DNA of 6,469 nucleotides from a candidate division FCPU426 bacterium (GCA_003167475.1 PMTB01000091.1:1541-8009); one strand, 5' to 3'. Shown: positions 1 to 6,371, counted from the first letter of the stretch. Numbers and translations: made by a program. The notes: generated by a model not told the origin, from the sequence alone.

Positions 1-100
1 TCACCCTGCACCATTCCATCCATTCCAACGGCTTGGAATAGTAAACCTGCCCTGTCACGTCGGTGTCGCTCAGATGCACATCAAGATGCATTTTGTGCAT
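1..100 (-). CDS. Acyl-CoA thioesterase, hot-dog fold (YbgC/4HBT type), N-terminal fragment
   Basis: The first 33 codons of a gene that leaves the window at its left edge. The translation contains HLSDTDVTGQVYYSKPLEWM, which matches the N-terminal signature of YbgC/FadM/4-hydroxybenzoyl-CoA thioesterases (Asp-x-x-Gly-x-Val-Tyr-Tyr, then a Leu-Glu-Trp helix start). By family knowledge these are cytoplasmic hot-dog enzymes of about 130-150 residues that hydrolyse acyl-CoA or acyl-ACP thioesters. Asp14 aligns with the catalytic Asp of the family. The ATG at 98-100 is preceded by GGGAG about 6 bases upstream. An in-frame ATG three codons later is less well spaced. It lies 33 bp downstream of the response regulator on the same strand, so the two are probably co-transcribed. 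Substrate cannot be told from this fragment. The family call is fairly sure despite the short length, because the motif is characteristic. Confidence 0.82.
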   Translation of the reverse strand, partial: MHKMHLDVHLSDTDVTGQVYYSKPLEWMEWCRV

Positions 101-133
101 TTTTTCTCCCTTGTTGAGTGTTACTATAACCAT

Positions 134-529
134 TCATATGGTTTTCCTTATCTCCGCTTTCTCAATAACCGTCCTGATCTTTTCAATCAACTTTTCCGCG
201 GAAAAAGGTTTTGCCACAAACGCCTCGGCCCCGCTTTTAAAACCCTGCTCCGCGTCCTCAGTGTGGGTTTTGGCCGTCAGGAATACCACCGGGACATTAC
301 GCGTGAGCGGGTCCATTTTGATGCGCCTGCAGACCTCAAAGCCGTCCATGCCCGGCATCATTATATCAAGCAGCGCAAGGTCGGGCTTGTATTTGCGCAC
401 CAATCCCAGCGCTTCGGCCCCGTCTGAGGCTGTAAATACGATATAATTTTCGGCAAGGATGTCTTTGAGCGCCGAGAGTATATTCATTTCGTCGTCGGCG
501 ACGACGAGCCTTTTCTTTTCTATATTCAT
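134..529 (-). CDS. Single-domain response regulator (CheY-like receiver)
   Basis: A receiver domain fills the whole 131-residue protein, with no DNA-binding or enzymatic output domain. Counting from the ATG at 527-529, the acidic pocket is Asp12-Asp13 in VVADDE, the phospho-acceptor is Asp54 in LLDIMMPGMDG, the switch Thr is Thr84 in VFLTAK, and the conserved Lys is Lys106 in VAKPFS. All catalytic residues are therefore present, and the protein should accept phosphate from a histidine kinase or phosphorelay and act by protein contact. No kinase is visible in the window. The ATG at 529 is preferred over an in-frame GTG at 538: AGGTGG at 535-540 stands 5 bases before the ATG, and the GTG would lie inside that ribosome site. 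The last residues form a short basic/acidic helix. It is first in a minus-strand unit with the thioesterase. Such stand-alone receivers may work in motility, phosphorelay or stress signalling; which one is not shown. Confidence 0.94.
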   Translation of the reverse strand: MNIEKKRLVVADDEMNILSALKDILAENYIVFTASDGAEALGLVRKYKPDLALLDIMMPGMDGFEVCRRIKMDPLTRNVPVVFLTAKTHTEDAEQGFKSGAEAFVAKPFSAEKLIEKIRTVIEKAEIRKTI

Positions 530-580
530 TCCCCCCACCTTTTTCCCCGATATTTTTGTATGTCTTGCGGTATGTGTTTA

Positions 581-609
581 ATATTAACCCCGAACCTAAA
601 GCAAGTCAA
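581..609 (-). promoter_or_regulatory. Predicted sigma70-type promoter for the response regulator
   Basis: On the minus strand TTGACT (604-609, five of six consensus bases) is followed after exactly 17 bases by TAATAT (581-586, four of six). Transcription would begin near 574, giving a leader of about 45 bases before the ATG at 529. A second -35-like TTGACA lies just upstream (625-630) but has no convincing -10 at the right distance. Confidence 0.5.
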
Positions 610-724
610 GAGGGTTTTATATACTGTCAATGCAAAATAATACGCAACTTCTGGCCCTGTTTATTGTCTAACTTAATGGGTTGCGCTTTAAAAAACAACT
701 TATCATATTGCAGGGGGAATGAAA

Positions 725-1366
725 ATGAAAAACAATGGTTTAGCTCTTGTACTGGCTGTCATCGCTTTTTTTGCGGTTGTTATATCATCGTGCGGCACTC
801 ATAAAACGCCCGCAAGCCCCGTGGTCCTTCAAACCCCGTCGCCTTGCGCCACTTTTTCAGTCAATTATTCCCCTTTGGCCTATACCTCGGCTTTAGCCGC
901 GGGTGATTATATTATTTCAAGCGAAGCTGTGTACCTCGCGAATTACGCCGGATTTGCCGCTGCCGGATCCCCGACGCCCACGCCCGTGCCTGTGGATTTC
1001 ACCTTAAAAACAGTCATTGGAGTTATGCGCACCGGCGGGTGCCAGGCACCGTCAAGGGCCCTTACCGGCATTACGGATAACTGCAACTCGGTGGGCATAA
1101 ACATTTCATCGACAAACTCTTTTTGCCCCGGTGGGCCCATGTGTTATGCCATTATGGTGCCTTTCACACAATGGGTTGTCATGGATAAAACAAGCCTGCC
1201 CGTTATTGCCAATTCCACTTTTATAGACAGGTGTTACGGAACAACCACGACTTCAACAGATATTTTCGGCGTCCCTACGCCGGTTCCGCCCAATTTAATA
1301 TATCCGACCCCGGCGCCGGGCACATGGGTCGTTCGCCCCACGCCGTCGCCGACGTTGATACCTTAA
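725..1366 (+). CDS. Secreted lipoprotein of unknown function, Pro-Thr-rich
   Basis: I do not recognise the family. The N-terminus has Lys-Asn residues, a hydrophobic stretch (about residues 6-20) and a lipobox VISSC, so it should be lipidated at Cys23 and anchored in a membrane outside the cytoplasm. The mature part has six more cysteines (about 41, 106, 120, 134, 140 and 170), an even number compatible with disulfides. It also has Pro-Thr-rich stretches: SPTPTPVP near residue 82, PTPVPP near 184, PTPAP and PTPSP at the C-terminus. These look like extended linkers, and the protein ends in one. The ATG at 725 is chosen because AGGGGG (712-717) stands 7 bases upstream; the ATG at 719 is in frame two codons earlier but nearly touches that site. 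The gene is alone on its strand, divergent from the response regulator. It could be a surface or envelope protein. Expression and lipidation are inferred from sequence only. Confidence 0.8.
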   Translation: MKNNGLALVLAVIAFFAVVISSCGTHKTPASPVVLQTPSPCATFSVNYSPLAYTSALAAGDYIISSEAVYLANYAGFAAAGSPTPTPVPVDFTLKTVIGVMRTGGCQAPSRALTGITDNCNSVGINISSTNSFCPGGPMCYAIMVPFTQWVVMDKTSLPVIANSTFIDRCYGTTTTSTDIFGVPTPVPPNLIYPTPAPGTWVVRPTPSPTLIP

Positions 1367-1438
1367 ACAATTACTTTGTAGTTCGCGGAAATGGCTGCGG
1401 CCTTTCGCTTACTTGAGGTTATCAATTCCTTATCGAGG

Positions 1439-1465
1439 CGCGGGCCGATGGAACGTAGGCCCGCG
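1439..1465. terminator. GC-rich hairpin in a convergent gap, possible bidirectional terminator
   Basis: CGCGGGCC (1439-1446) and GGCCCGCG (1458-1465) form a perfect 8-bp stem around an 11-base loop. It sits between the lipoprotein stop at 1366 and the aminotransferase stop at 1484, where both transcripts need to end. No run of T directly follows the stem on either strand, only CCTTTTA some 10 bases on the plus side, so it is not a standard intrinsic terminator. It may instead be a copy of a dispersed intergenic hairpin. Confidence 0.4.
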
Positions 1466-1483
1466 ACTACACGATCCTTTTAC

Positions 1484-2788
1484 TTAAGACCCTAAATATT
1501 CCCCAACAGCCCCGGCTATCGTATTCATTATCTCCTTGAACTTATCCATATCCTGCTCGAGCAGGGTCGACCTGAACCCGTACAGGTCCGAATTAAATCC
1601 CGATGAGAGCGGGACCACGCATATGCCCCTTGACGCGAGCAGATTATAGACGAATTGCTTGTCCAGCTTGTCTGTTTTCAAAAGCGGTTTGATTATTTCC
1701 GCCGCTTGCTGATTTTTTGGTTTTAAGGACTGACCGTCCCTCAAAACGCCTTCGTTGAACAAAACAGTCATATAAAAAGCGCCGTTGGCTCTGTTTATTG
1801 TCAGCTGCGGTATCTTTGAAAATATATCAAAAGCCATTTGGGACTTCTCCTTGTACTTCGCATTCCTTCCCTCCAGGTACGGGTAATATCTCGGGTCGCT
1901 CATAACCTTTGGGAGTGCCTTTTGCGGGAGCGTGGTCGAGCATACTTCGAGCATTTTTGCGTCCATGATGGTTTTTACATACCTGGCGAATTTCGCGTCC
2001 CGCGCCGTATTATAAAACTCAAGCCAGCCGCATCTCGCGCCCGGCCACGGGAATTCCTTTGATATGCCGCGCATGGCTATTCCCGGTACATCGCCTATCA
2101 CGGCAGCGAGTTTTTTATAATCAACCCCGGCGTAAACAAGATTGGAGTATATCTCGTCGGATATCATAAAAAGATCGAATTCACGCGCTATGGCCACGAC
2201 CTGCTTCATGAGCTCGGGCGGGTATACCATACCGGTAGGGTTATCCGGGTTCACTATGAGTATGGCGCTGACTTCCGGATGATCTATGATTTTTTTACGG
2301 AGGTCATTCAGGTCGGGATACCATTTGTTCTTCGGGTCAAGCCTGTATGTAATGTGCCTGGATCCGGCATGCGCCGCTTCGGCTGAAGAATGTGTGGAGT
2401 AAGCCGGGTTCGGCCCGATCACGCGCGAGGCTGGATTTATGTGGTTGTAAATGGTGGAGATGGCGTCGCCAAGCCCGTTAAAGAACAGAATGTTCTCGGG
2501 TTCGATCTGCACGCCGCCTTCCAGGTTGCGCTCTTTAGCTATGTATTCCCTGGTGGCGAGCAGCCCTTTTGTAGGCGAATAGCCGTAGCTTGAATTGTCG
2601 TCCTTCACTATATCGGCAATGATGTCCTTGATCCATTGCGGGACCTTCTCCCCTTTGGCCACGGGGTCGCCGATATTTTCCCATATTATGGGTATGCCGG
2701 TCTTTGCTATCCTGTTTGCGACCTCAACTATCTCGCGTATTTCATAAACGAGCTGGTCCGCGCCTGGGTGAATTATGTTGTTTCTCAT
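1484..2788 (-). CDS. PLP-dependent aminotransferase, class I/II (fold type I)
   Basis: A cytoplasmic transaminase that moves an amino group between an amino acid and a 2-oxo acid by way of pyridoxal phosphate. Key residues are all visible: GDP at 40-42, Tyr70 in SYGYSP, the phosphate-binding NGLGDA at 104-109, Asn183 in NPDNPTG, Asp211 and Tyr214 in SDEIY, the Schiff-base Lys244 in ISKEF, Arg252 in PGARCGW, and a C-terminal Arg406 in GFRSTL suited to hold the substrate carboxylate. At 434 residues it is longer than the usual 390-400. The extra length falls around residues 345-378, a charged stretch in the small domain. The sequence resembles aspartate/alanine/aromatic aminotransferases of subgroup I-alpha, but I cannot name the substrate. 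The ATG at 2786-2788 has no ribosome site upstream, and a promoter ends 6 bases before it, suggesting a leaderless mRNA. It is a single-gene unit, divergent from the exporter. Family is near certain, specificity unknown. Confidence 0.95.
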   Translation of the reverse strand: MRNNIIHPGADQLVYEIREIVEVANRIAKTGIPIIWENIGDPVAKGEKVPQWIKDIIADIVKDDNSSYGYSPTKGLLATREYIAKERNLEGGVQIEPENILFFNGLGDAISTIYNHINPASRVIGPNPAYSTHSSAEAAHAGSRHITYRLDPKNKWYPDLNDLRKKIIDHPEVSAILIVNPDNPTGMVYPPELMKQVVAIAREFDLFMISDEIYSNLVYAGVDYKKLAAVIGDVPGIAMRGISKEFPWPGARCGWLEFYNTARDAKFARYVKTIMDAKMLEVCSTTLPQKALPKVMSDPRYYPYLEGRNAKYKEKSQMAFDIFSKIPQLTINRANGAFYMTVLFNEGVLRDGQSLKPKNQQAAEIIKPLLKTDKLDKQFVYNLLASRGICVVPLSSGFNSDLYGFRSTLLEQDMDKFKEIMNTIAGAVGEYLGS

Positions 2789-2794
2789 TTTTTT

Positions 2795-2823
2795 ATTGTA
2801 CTATTATTTTTACAAATTAACAA
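2795..2823 (-). promoter_or_regulatory. Predicted promoter giving a leaderless aminotransferase mRNA
   Basis: On the minus strand TTGTTA (2818-2823, four of six consensus bases) is followed after 17 bases by TACAAT (2795-2800, five of six). Six A residues (2794-2789) separate TACAAT from the ATG of the aminotransferase. A start site 7 bases past the -10 is the A of that ATG itself. The absence of any Shine-Dalgarno sequence before the gene fits. The region is AT-rich, so chance matches to promoter elements are possible. Confidence 0.5.
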
Positions 2824-2828
2824 TCGGA

Positions 2829-2848
2829 TTTGTTGGGATTTGTTGGGA
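2829..2848. repeat. Short tandem repeat, two copies of a 10-bp unit
   Basis: TTTGTTGGGA occurs twice head to tail, preceded by a partial copy ending in GGA. It lies just upstream of the aminotransferase -35 element. It could be a paired binding site for a regulator or simple slippage; the sequence does not decide. Confidence 0.5.
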
Positions 2849-2885
2849 AAGCTTTGTATTATATCGGAAGATCGTTTTAATTAAA

Positions 2886-3019
2886 AATTAAAAATTCAAA
2901 ATTCATAATTTAAAATTATGGTCTATTGCCCCGGGCCGGGCAGCCGGCCCGGGGCAATATTATAATAAAGTCGCAAAGCGACACCTTAATTCTTAATTCT
3001 AAATTTTGAATTTTTAATT
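2886..3019. repeat. 134-bp fold-back element with AT-rich 36-bp inverted ends
   Basis: The left arm (2886-2921) and right arm (2984-3019) are imperfect inverted repeats. The outermost 18 bases match perfectly (AATTAAAAATTCAAAATT), and about 31 of 36 positions match overall. Inside are a perfect GC-rich palindrome (2924-2959) and a small hairpin GTCGC-AAA-GCGAC (2970-2982). It carries no coding capacity. It lies between two divergent genes, where no terminator is needed. The layout resembles a miniature inverted-repeat element or a dispersed intergenic repeat. I could not identify clear target-site duplications because the flanks are themselves AT-rich. Confidence 0.6.
2924..2959. repeat. Perfect 16-bp-arm palindrome with a 4-base loop
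   Basis: TATTGCCCCGGGCCGG and its exact complement flank the loop GCAG (2940-2943). The arms are mostly G and C, inside an element that is otherwise AT-rich. In RNA this would be a very stable hairpin. On the plus strand it is followed by TTATAATAAAG rather than a T run, so it is a poor match to an intrinsic terminator. Its place between divergent promoters makes termination an unlikely purpose, though it could block transcription entering from either side. Confidence 0.75.
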
Positions 3020-3023
3020 ATCC

Positions 3024-3052
3024 TTGACAGTCCTCCTTATCTAAAATATAAT
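3024..3052 (+). promoter_or_regulatory. Full-consensus sigma70 promoter for the MFS exporter
   Basis: TTGACA (3024-3029) and TATAAT (3047-3052) are separated by exactly 17 bases, a complete match to the housekeeping promoter consensus. Transcription should start near 3059, giving a leader of about 27 bases with the GGAG ribosome site at 3078-3081. The -35 element begins 4 bases after the fold-back element ends. The sequence shows no obvious operator between promoter and gene. Confidence 0.85.
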
Positions 3053-3085
3053 TCACAACAATAAATAACCGCCGACTGGAGAACA

Positions 3086-4312
3086 ATGAAAAACGACAAC
3101 ACCTCGCTTTTAAAAAATACCGGTTTCATGCTCTTTCTGACCTCCCGCACCTCATCCGTGCTCGCCTATCAGATGCTCGCGGTGGCCATCGGCTGGCACG
3201 CTTATTTCATCACTCATTCGGCTTTTTTCCTCGGACTTATCGGGCTCTTCCAGTTTATCCCGATGTTCCTGCTTACAATACCGGTCGGACATGTCGCCGA
3301 CAAATATAACCGCAGGTTCATAGCAGTGATTTGCCAGGCCGCGGAAACCGCGCTTGTGGCCTGGCTCGCCATTTCCACATTAACGGGCCTCACGGACAAG
3401 TATATACTGCTCCTTATCATTACCCTGCTGGCTTCGGCGCGCGCCTTTGAGGGGCCTTCATTGCAGGCCCTCATGCCTGCGCTGGTGGGCGAAGCCGCTT
3501 TCCCCCGGGCCGCGGCCTGGGGAGCCGCCACATTCCAGGCGGCTTCAATACTTGGTCCGGCGGCCGGCGGTATACTATACGCGGTCAGCCCGTCGGCTGT
3601 GTACTTCACCTCGGCCTTTTTATTATTGGCGGCTTCTGCGGTGCTTATGTTCATCAAACACGAGCATGTTGTTAAAACCGGCGTACCGGCCACATTGACA
3701 TCCCTTTTCGCCGGCATACATTTTATATTTTCACGGCCCGCAATACTCGGGTCCATATCACTGGACCTTTTCGCGGTGCTGCTCGGCGGCGCCACGGCTT
3801 TGCTGCCTGTTTACGCGGATAAGGTCCTTTTTGTCGGCCCTCTCGGCCTGGGAGTATTAAGGGCGGCCCCGGCCGTGGGCGCCCTGCTTATATCCTTTTA
3901 TCTCGCGCGCAAGCCGGTAAAAACTAAAACCGGCCGCACCATGTTCGCCGCTGTCGCGATATTCGGCCTTGCCACTATCGTATTCGGGGTATCACGCTCA
4001 TTTGCCCTCTCGCTCATATCGCTGGTAATACTCGGCGCGGCCGACGTATTCAGCGTGGTCATAAGGTCATCGCTTGTGCAGATAGGCACCCCGGATAATA
4101 TGCGCGGCCGGGTAAGTTCGGTCAATTCCCTTTTCATAGGAACGTCAAACCAGCTGGGCGAGTTCGAATCGGGTGTTACCGCGTCCTGGTTCGGCGTGGT
4201 GCCGGCGGTGCTCATAGGCGGGATAGGAACTCTCCTTGTTGTCGGGCTGTGGATGAAATTCTTTCCGAAACTGCGGGATTTGGACAGGCTGGATAAAAAG
4301 TCAATTGATTAA
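3086..4312 (+). CDS. MFS efflux transporter, DHA3 / EntS-like (MFS_3)
   Basis: A 408-residue inner-membrane protein of the usual 400-420-residue length for 12-helix major facilitator exporters. Hydrophobic helices cover nearly the whole length, from about residue 14 to 392, with a charged central loop around 190-200 and a hydrophilic tail after 393. The loop between helices 2 and 3 holds motif A as GHVADKYNRR (68-77), with Asp72 and the Arg pair in place. The region QIGTPDNMRGRVSSVNSLF near 332-350 and the following GTSNQLGEFESG are typical of the DHA3 group, which includes the enterobactin exporter EntS and macrolide efflux proteins. It most likely exports a small molecule by proton antiport; the substrate is unknown. 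The ATG at 3086 has GGAG 4 bases upstream and a perfect promoter in front. No regulator, biosynthetic cluster or outer-membrane partner is nearby, so context does not help. It is a single-gene unit, convergent with the desaturase. Confidence 0.93.
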   Translation: MKNDNTSLLKNTGFMLFLTSRTSSVLAYQMLAVAIGWHAYFITHSAFFLGLIGLFQFIPMFLLTIPVGHVADKYNRRFIAVICQAAETALVAWLAISTLTGLTDKYILLLIITLLASARAFEGPSLQALMPALVGEAAFPRAAAWGAATFQAASILGPAAGGILYAVSPSAVYFTSAFLLLAASAVLMFIKHEHVVKTGVPATLTSLFAGIHFIFSRPAILGSISLDLFAVLLGGATALLPVYADKVLFVGPLGLGVLRAAPAVGALLISFYLARKPVKTKTGRTMFAAVAIFGLATIVFGVSRSFALSLISLVILGAADVFSVVIRSSLVQIGTPDNMRGRVSSVNSLFIGTSNQLGEFESGVTASWFGVVPAVLIGGIGTLLVVGLWMKFFPKLRDLDRLDKKSID

Positions 4313-4423
4313 ATGCAAAATATTCAGATAGGTGATAGTAGATAGGAGACGGGTGTGGGTTGCTCTTATTATAGAAGGTCGAATCTGCGGTGTCGTATTA
4401 TCGTTCGACTACGCCTTGTTTAT

Positions 4424-4457
4424 CGCCATGTCGCCCCTGAAGACTTCGACTATGGCG
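4424..4457. terminator. Weak inverted repeat in the convergent gap, possible terminator
   Basis: CGCCAT (4424-4429) pairs with ATGGCG (4452-4457). The stem continues through one G-U pair and, after a bulged base, TCG with CGA. No T run follows on either strand. The 167-bp gap between the exporter and desaturase stops holds nothing clearer, apart from a direct repeat TTCGACTA at 4404-4411 and 4445-4452, which overlaps the hairpin. Termination in this gap is expected from gene layout, but this structure is only a candidate. Confidence 0.28.
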
Positions 4458-4479
4458 TATGCCGGATATTCCGTTATTA

Positions 4480-5394
4480 TCAGCCTTTTATGACCTCTGT
4501 TTCGCCGGAGAGCATCTTCCCGAGTATTCCCGCGTAATCCTTTAAATTAATATAAACCGCTGCCTGGGGCATGGGCACCTTATGCGGGAACGGCCTGGAA
4601 TAAATATTGATAAGGGTGTGGTGCAGGACGTGTTCGCGGGAATCACCGTGGGTCAAAAACAGGAATATTTTTTCAGGCACTGCCGTATCCCTTAAGTTCC
4701 TTGTGAGGACATTGCGCTTGTCCCACGTCCCCTCCGCTATCAGGTTCCCGTGTTCTACAAGCTGTGAATGGTGCAGCGCGAAAGAATTCAGCCATATTGT
4801 AGCCGCGAACAGGCAGGCTATCCCGGCGCCGCTGACGCCGAATACAACATGCGAGGCGTATCCCAAACCGCCGAGGAAAACTGCGATCACCAACAGCGTC
4901 AAAAACGAACTTGAAGCCTTATATTTCGCCTTGTATTTCGGGTGCCGCGGTATTATTATCTGGGCGGAAACCGACAGAAAAGCCACCCCGAGGAAAATCT
5001 CCAGGAAATTACTTATCCTCCTTAACACTGGGTTTTGAATGAAACCGTACGGATGAAATTCGTTGTCGTCCCAGGTATTCACCTGAGAGTGGTGAAATCC
5101 GTGGAGCACCCTGTATATCTGGGGGTCAGTCAGAAGCATCCAGGACAATATATTGTACATTATCCCGTTGGGGATATTTGGGACATACTTGTGCCATGTT
5201 TCGTGCATGAGGTAACCGACCCAGGTAAATAAATACACGCCGGGAAATACCATAAAGAGAACTGTCCATAACCCGATTTTTGTAAAAACATAAGGCAGGA
5301 TGAACAGATATGTCGGCCATGCTAAAGCCGCAAAATAAAATTTCCACGCCTGGCTTTTTACCCTTGATTCCGTAACGAACGTCTCTTCCGCCAT
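4480..5394 (-). CDS. Membrane fatty acid desaturase-family protein (three histidine boxes)
   Basis: A 304-residue integral membrane protein with the di-iron histidine boxes of the FA_desaturase superfamily. Box 1 is HETWH (64-68), box 2 HGFHH (98-102) and box 3 HVLHH (255-259). Extra histidines at 114, 208-209, 215, 249 and 271 could complete the metal site. Hydrophobic segments lie near residues 22-40, 42-62, 130-150, 162-182 and 188-206, placing the boxes on the cytoplasmic side as in known members. The superfamily uses O2 and electrons from a reductase to desaturate or hydroxylate acyl chains; carotenoid ketolases and hydroxylases have similar boxes. The length is near the short end for desaturases, and no fused cytochrome b5 or ferredoxin domain is present. 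The start is secure: AGGAGG (5401-5406) lies 6 bases before the ATG. It is second in a unit with pirin. Substrate and reaction type are not shown. Confidence 0.88.
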   Translation of the reverse strand: MAEETFVTESRVKSQAWKFYFAALAWPTYLFILPYVFTKIGLWTVLFMVFPGVYLFTWVGYLMHETWHKYVPNIPNGIMYNILSWMLLTDPQIYRVLHGFHHSQVNTWDDNEFHPYGFIQNPVLRRISNFLEIFLGVAFLSVSAQIIIPRHPKYKAKYKASSSFLTLLVIAVFLGGLGYASHVVFGVSGAGIACLFAATIWLNSFALHHSQLVEHGNLIAEGTWDKRNVLTRNLRDTAVPEKIFLFLTHGDSREHVLHHTLINIYSRPFPHKVPMPQAAVYINLKDYAGILGKMLSGETEVIKG

Positions 5395-5429
5395 TTTAAG
5401 CCTCCTGTTTTTGGGTATAACCCGCTGTT

Positions 5430-6338
5430 TTAGATTTTATGCTTTAAAAAAGTGCCATTTTCATATTCATCAAAAGCAGTCTTTAACTCTTCCTCGGTGT
5501 TCATTACTATGGGTCCGTACCATGCCACAGGTTCGCCTATGGGTTTGCCCGATATGAGCAGGAACCTGACGCCTTCGGCGCCGGCTTCCACCCGTATACC
5601 GCTGCCCTCACCGTATATGACAAGGTTTTCCGCGGAAGTAAATTCACTCATTGCCGTCCCGGAATACAACCTATCCGGTTCTTCAATAAAATCGGTTTGC
5701 GTCTCCCCAAAATTACCATTCCCCTCTATTACATATGCCATAACGGTGTGATTGTGCTTAACCTTTCTTGTAAATATTCCCTTGGGTTCCAGTGTAACAT
5801 CGATATACTCCGGGTCCGTGACAATATCCTTAACCGGCCCCGTCTTATCCGAGACAGTCCCGGCTATGACCCGTATGTGCGAGCCGTTTTCATTGACCAC
5901 GGGTATATCCCCGGCTTTTACTTCCCTGTAACGAGGGTCCATCATTTTGTTCTTTGCCGGCAGGTTTGCCCAAAGCTGGAAGCCGTGCATTTCCCCCGCA
6001 TGTCCGCCTTTGGGCATTTCCTGGTGTATGATTCCGCTGCCCGCCGTCATCCACTGCACTTCGCCGGGTTTTATCACGCCTTTGTTTCCCATTGAATCAC
6101 CGTGCTCGACTGTACCCTCAAGCATATATGTGATTGTCTCGATACCGCGGTGCGGGTGCCATGGAAATCCGGCGGAATAGTCGTCCGGATTGTTTGAATG
6201 GAAATGGTCAAGCAAAAGGAACGGGTCAGCCAGGTTTGTCTGGTAAAAACCGAGCGCCCTTTTCAGGTGAACCCCCGCCCCCTCAAGTGTGGGGCGCGCC
6301 CTGATGACCATCCTTTTTTTCCTTTGATGTATCGCCAT
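5430..6338 (-). CDS. Pirin family protein
   Basis: A 302-residue bicupin with the N-terminal pirin domain (about residues 10-130) and C-terminal pirin domain (about 175-280). The metal ligands known from human pirin and YhhW are all present: His61 and His63 in PWHPHRGIET, and His105 and Glu107 in GSGIIHQEMP. The N-terminal cupin should therefore bind iron or a similar metal. Bacterial pirins are soluble cytoplasmic proteins; some have quercetin 2,3-dioxygenase activity and others act as redox-sensitive partners of metabolic enzymes, so the true role here is open. The ATG at 6336-6338 is preceded by AAAGG (6347-6351) at about 8 bases. The gene is first in a two-gene minus-strand unit with the desaturase-family gene, which starts 35 bp after its stop. 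Length and motifs are normal for the family, with no sign of damage. Confidence 0.96.
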   Translation of the reverse strand: MAIHQRKKRMVIRARPTLEGAGVHLKRALGFYQTNLADPFLLLDHFHSNNPDDYSAGFPWHPHRGIETITYMLEGTVEHGDSMGNKGVIKPGEVQWMTAGSGIIHQEMPKGGHAGEMHGFQLWANLPAKNKMMDPRYREVKAGDIPVVNENGSHIRVIAGTVSDKTGPVKDIVTDPEYIDVTLEPKGIFTRKVKHNHTVMAYVIEGNGNFGETQTDFIEEPDRLYSGTAMSEFTSAENLVIYGEGSGIRVEAGAEGVRFLLISGKPIGEPVAWYGPIVMNTEEELKTAFDEYENGTFLKHKI

Positions 6339-6371
6339 GTTTCATACCTTTCTTATGCCGGATTGTTATCG

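Noticed and set aside
74..427. Plus-strand open frames opposite the response regulator
   Set aside because: They lie antisense to a receiver domain with every catalytic residue conserved, and their translations show no recognisable domain.
681..709. Promoter for the lipoprotein (TTGCGC with CATATT or TATCAT)
   Set aside because: Spacing of 17 pairs with a poor -10 that would start transcription inside the ribosome site, and the better -10 is only 14 bases away. No convincing promoter was found for this gene.
1038..1050. Perfect palindrome GGTGCCAGGCACC inside the lipoprotein gene, sharing GTGCCTGGC with the repeat at 6371-6379
   Set aside because: It lies within a coding sequence that reads through it normally (Gly-Cys-Gln-Ala), and nine shared bases can arise by chance. 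There is no sign of an inserted element around it.
2924..2959. GC palindrome as an intrinsic terminator
   Set aside because: It lies between two divergent genes with no gene ending there, and no T run follows on either strand.
3214..3795. Long minus-strand open frame of 193 codons opposite the exporter
   Set aside because: It mirrors a clear membrane transporter frame, and its Ala/Ser/Thr-rich composition is what the complement of hydrophobic codons gives. No ribosome site or motif supports it.
4404..4452. Direct repeat TTCGACTA, considered as a target-site duplication of a lost insertion
   Set aside because: Only 8 bases, 41 bp apart, with no inverted ends between the copies that would mark an element.
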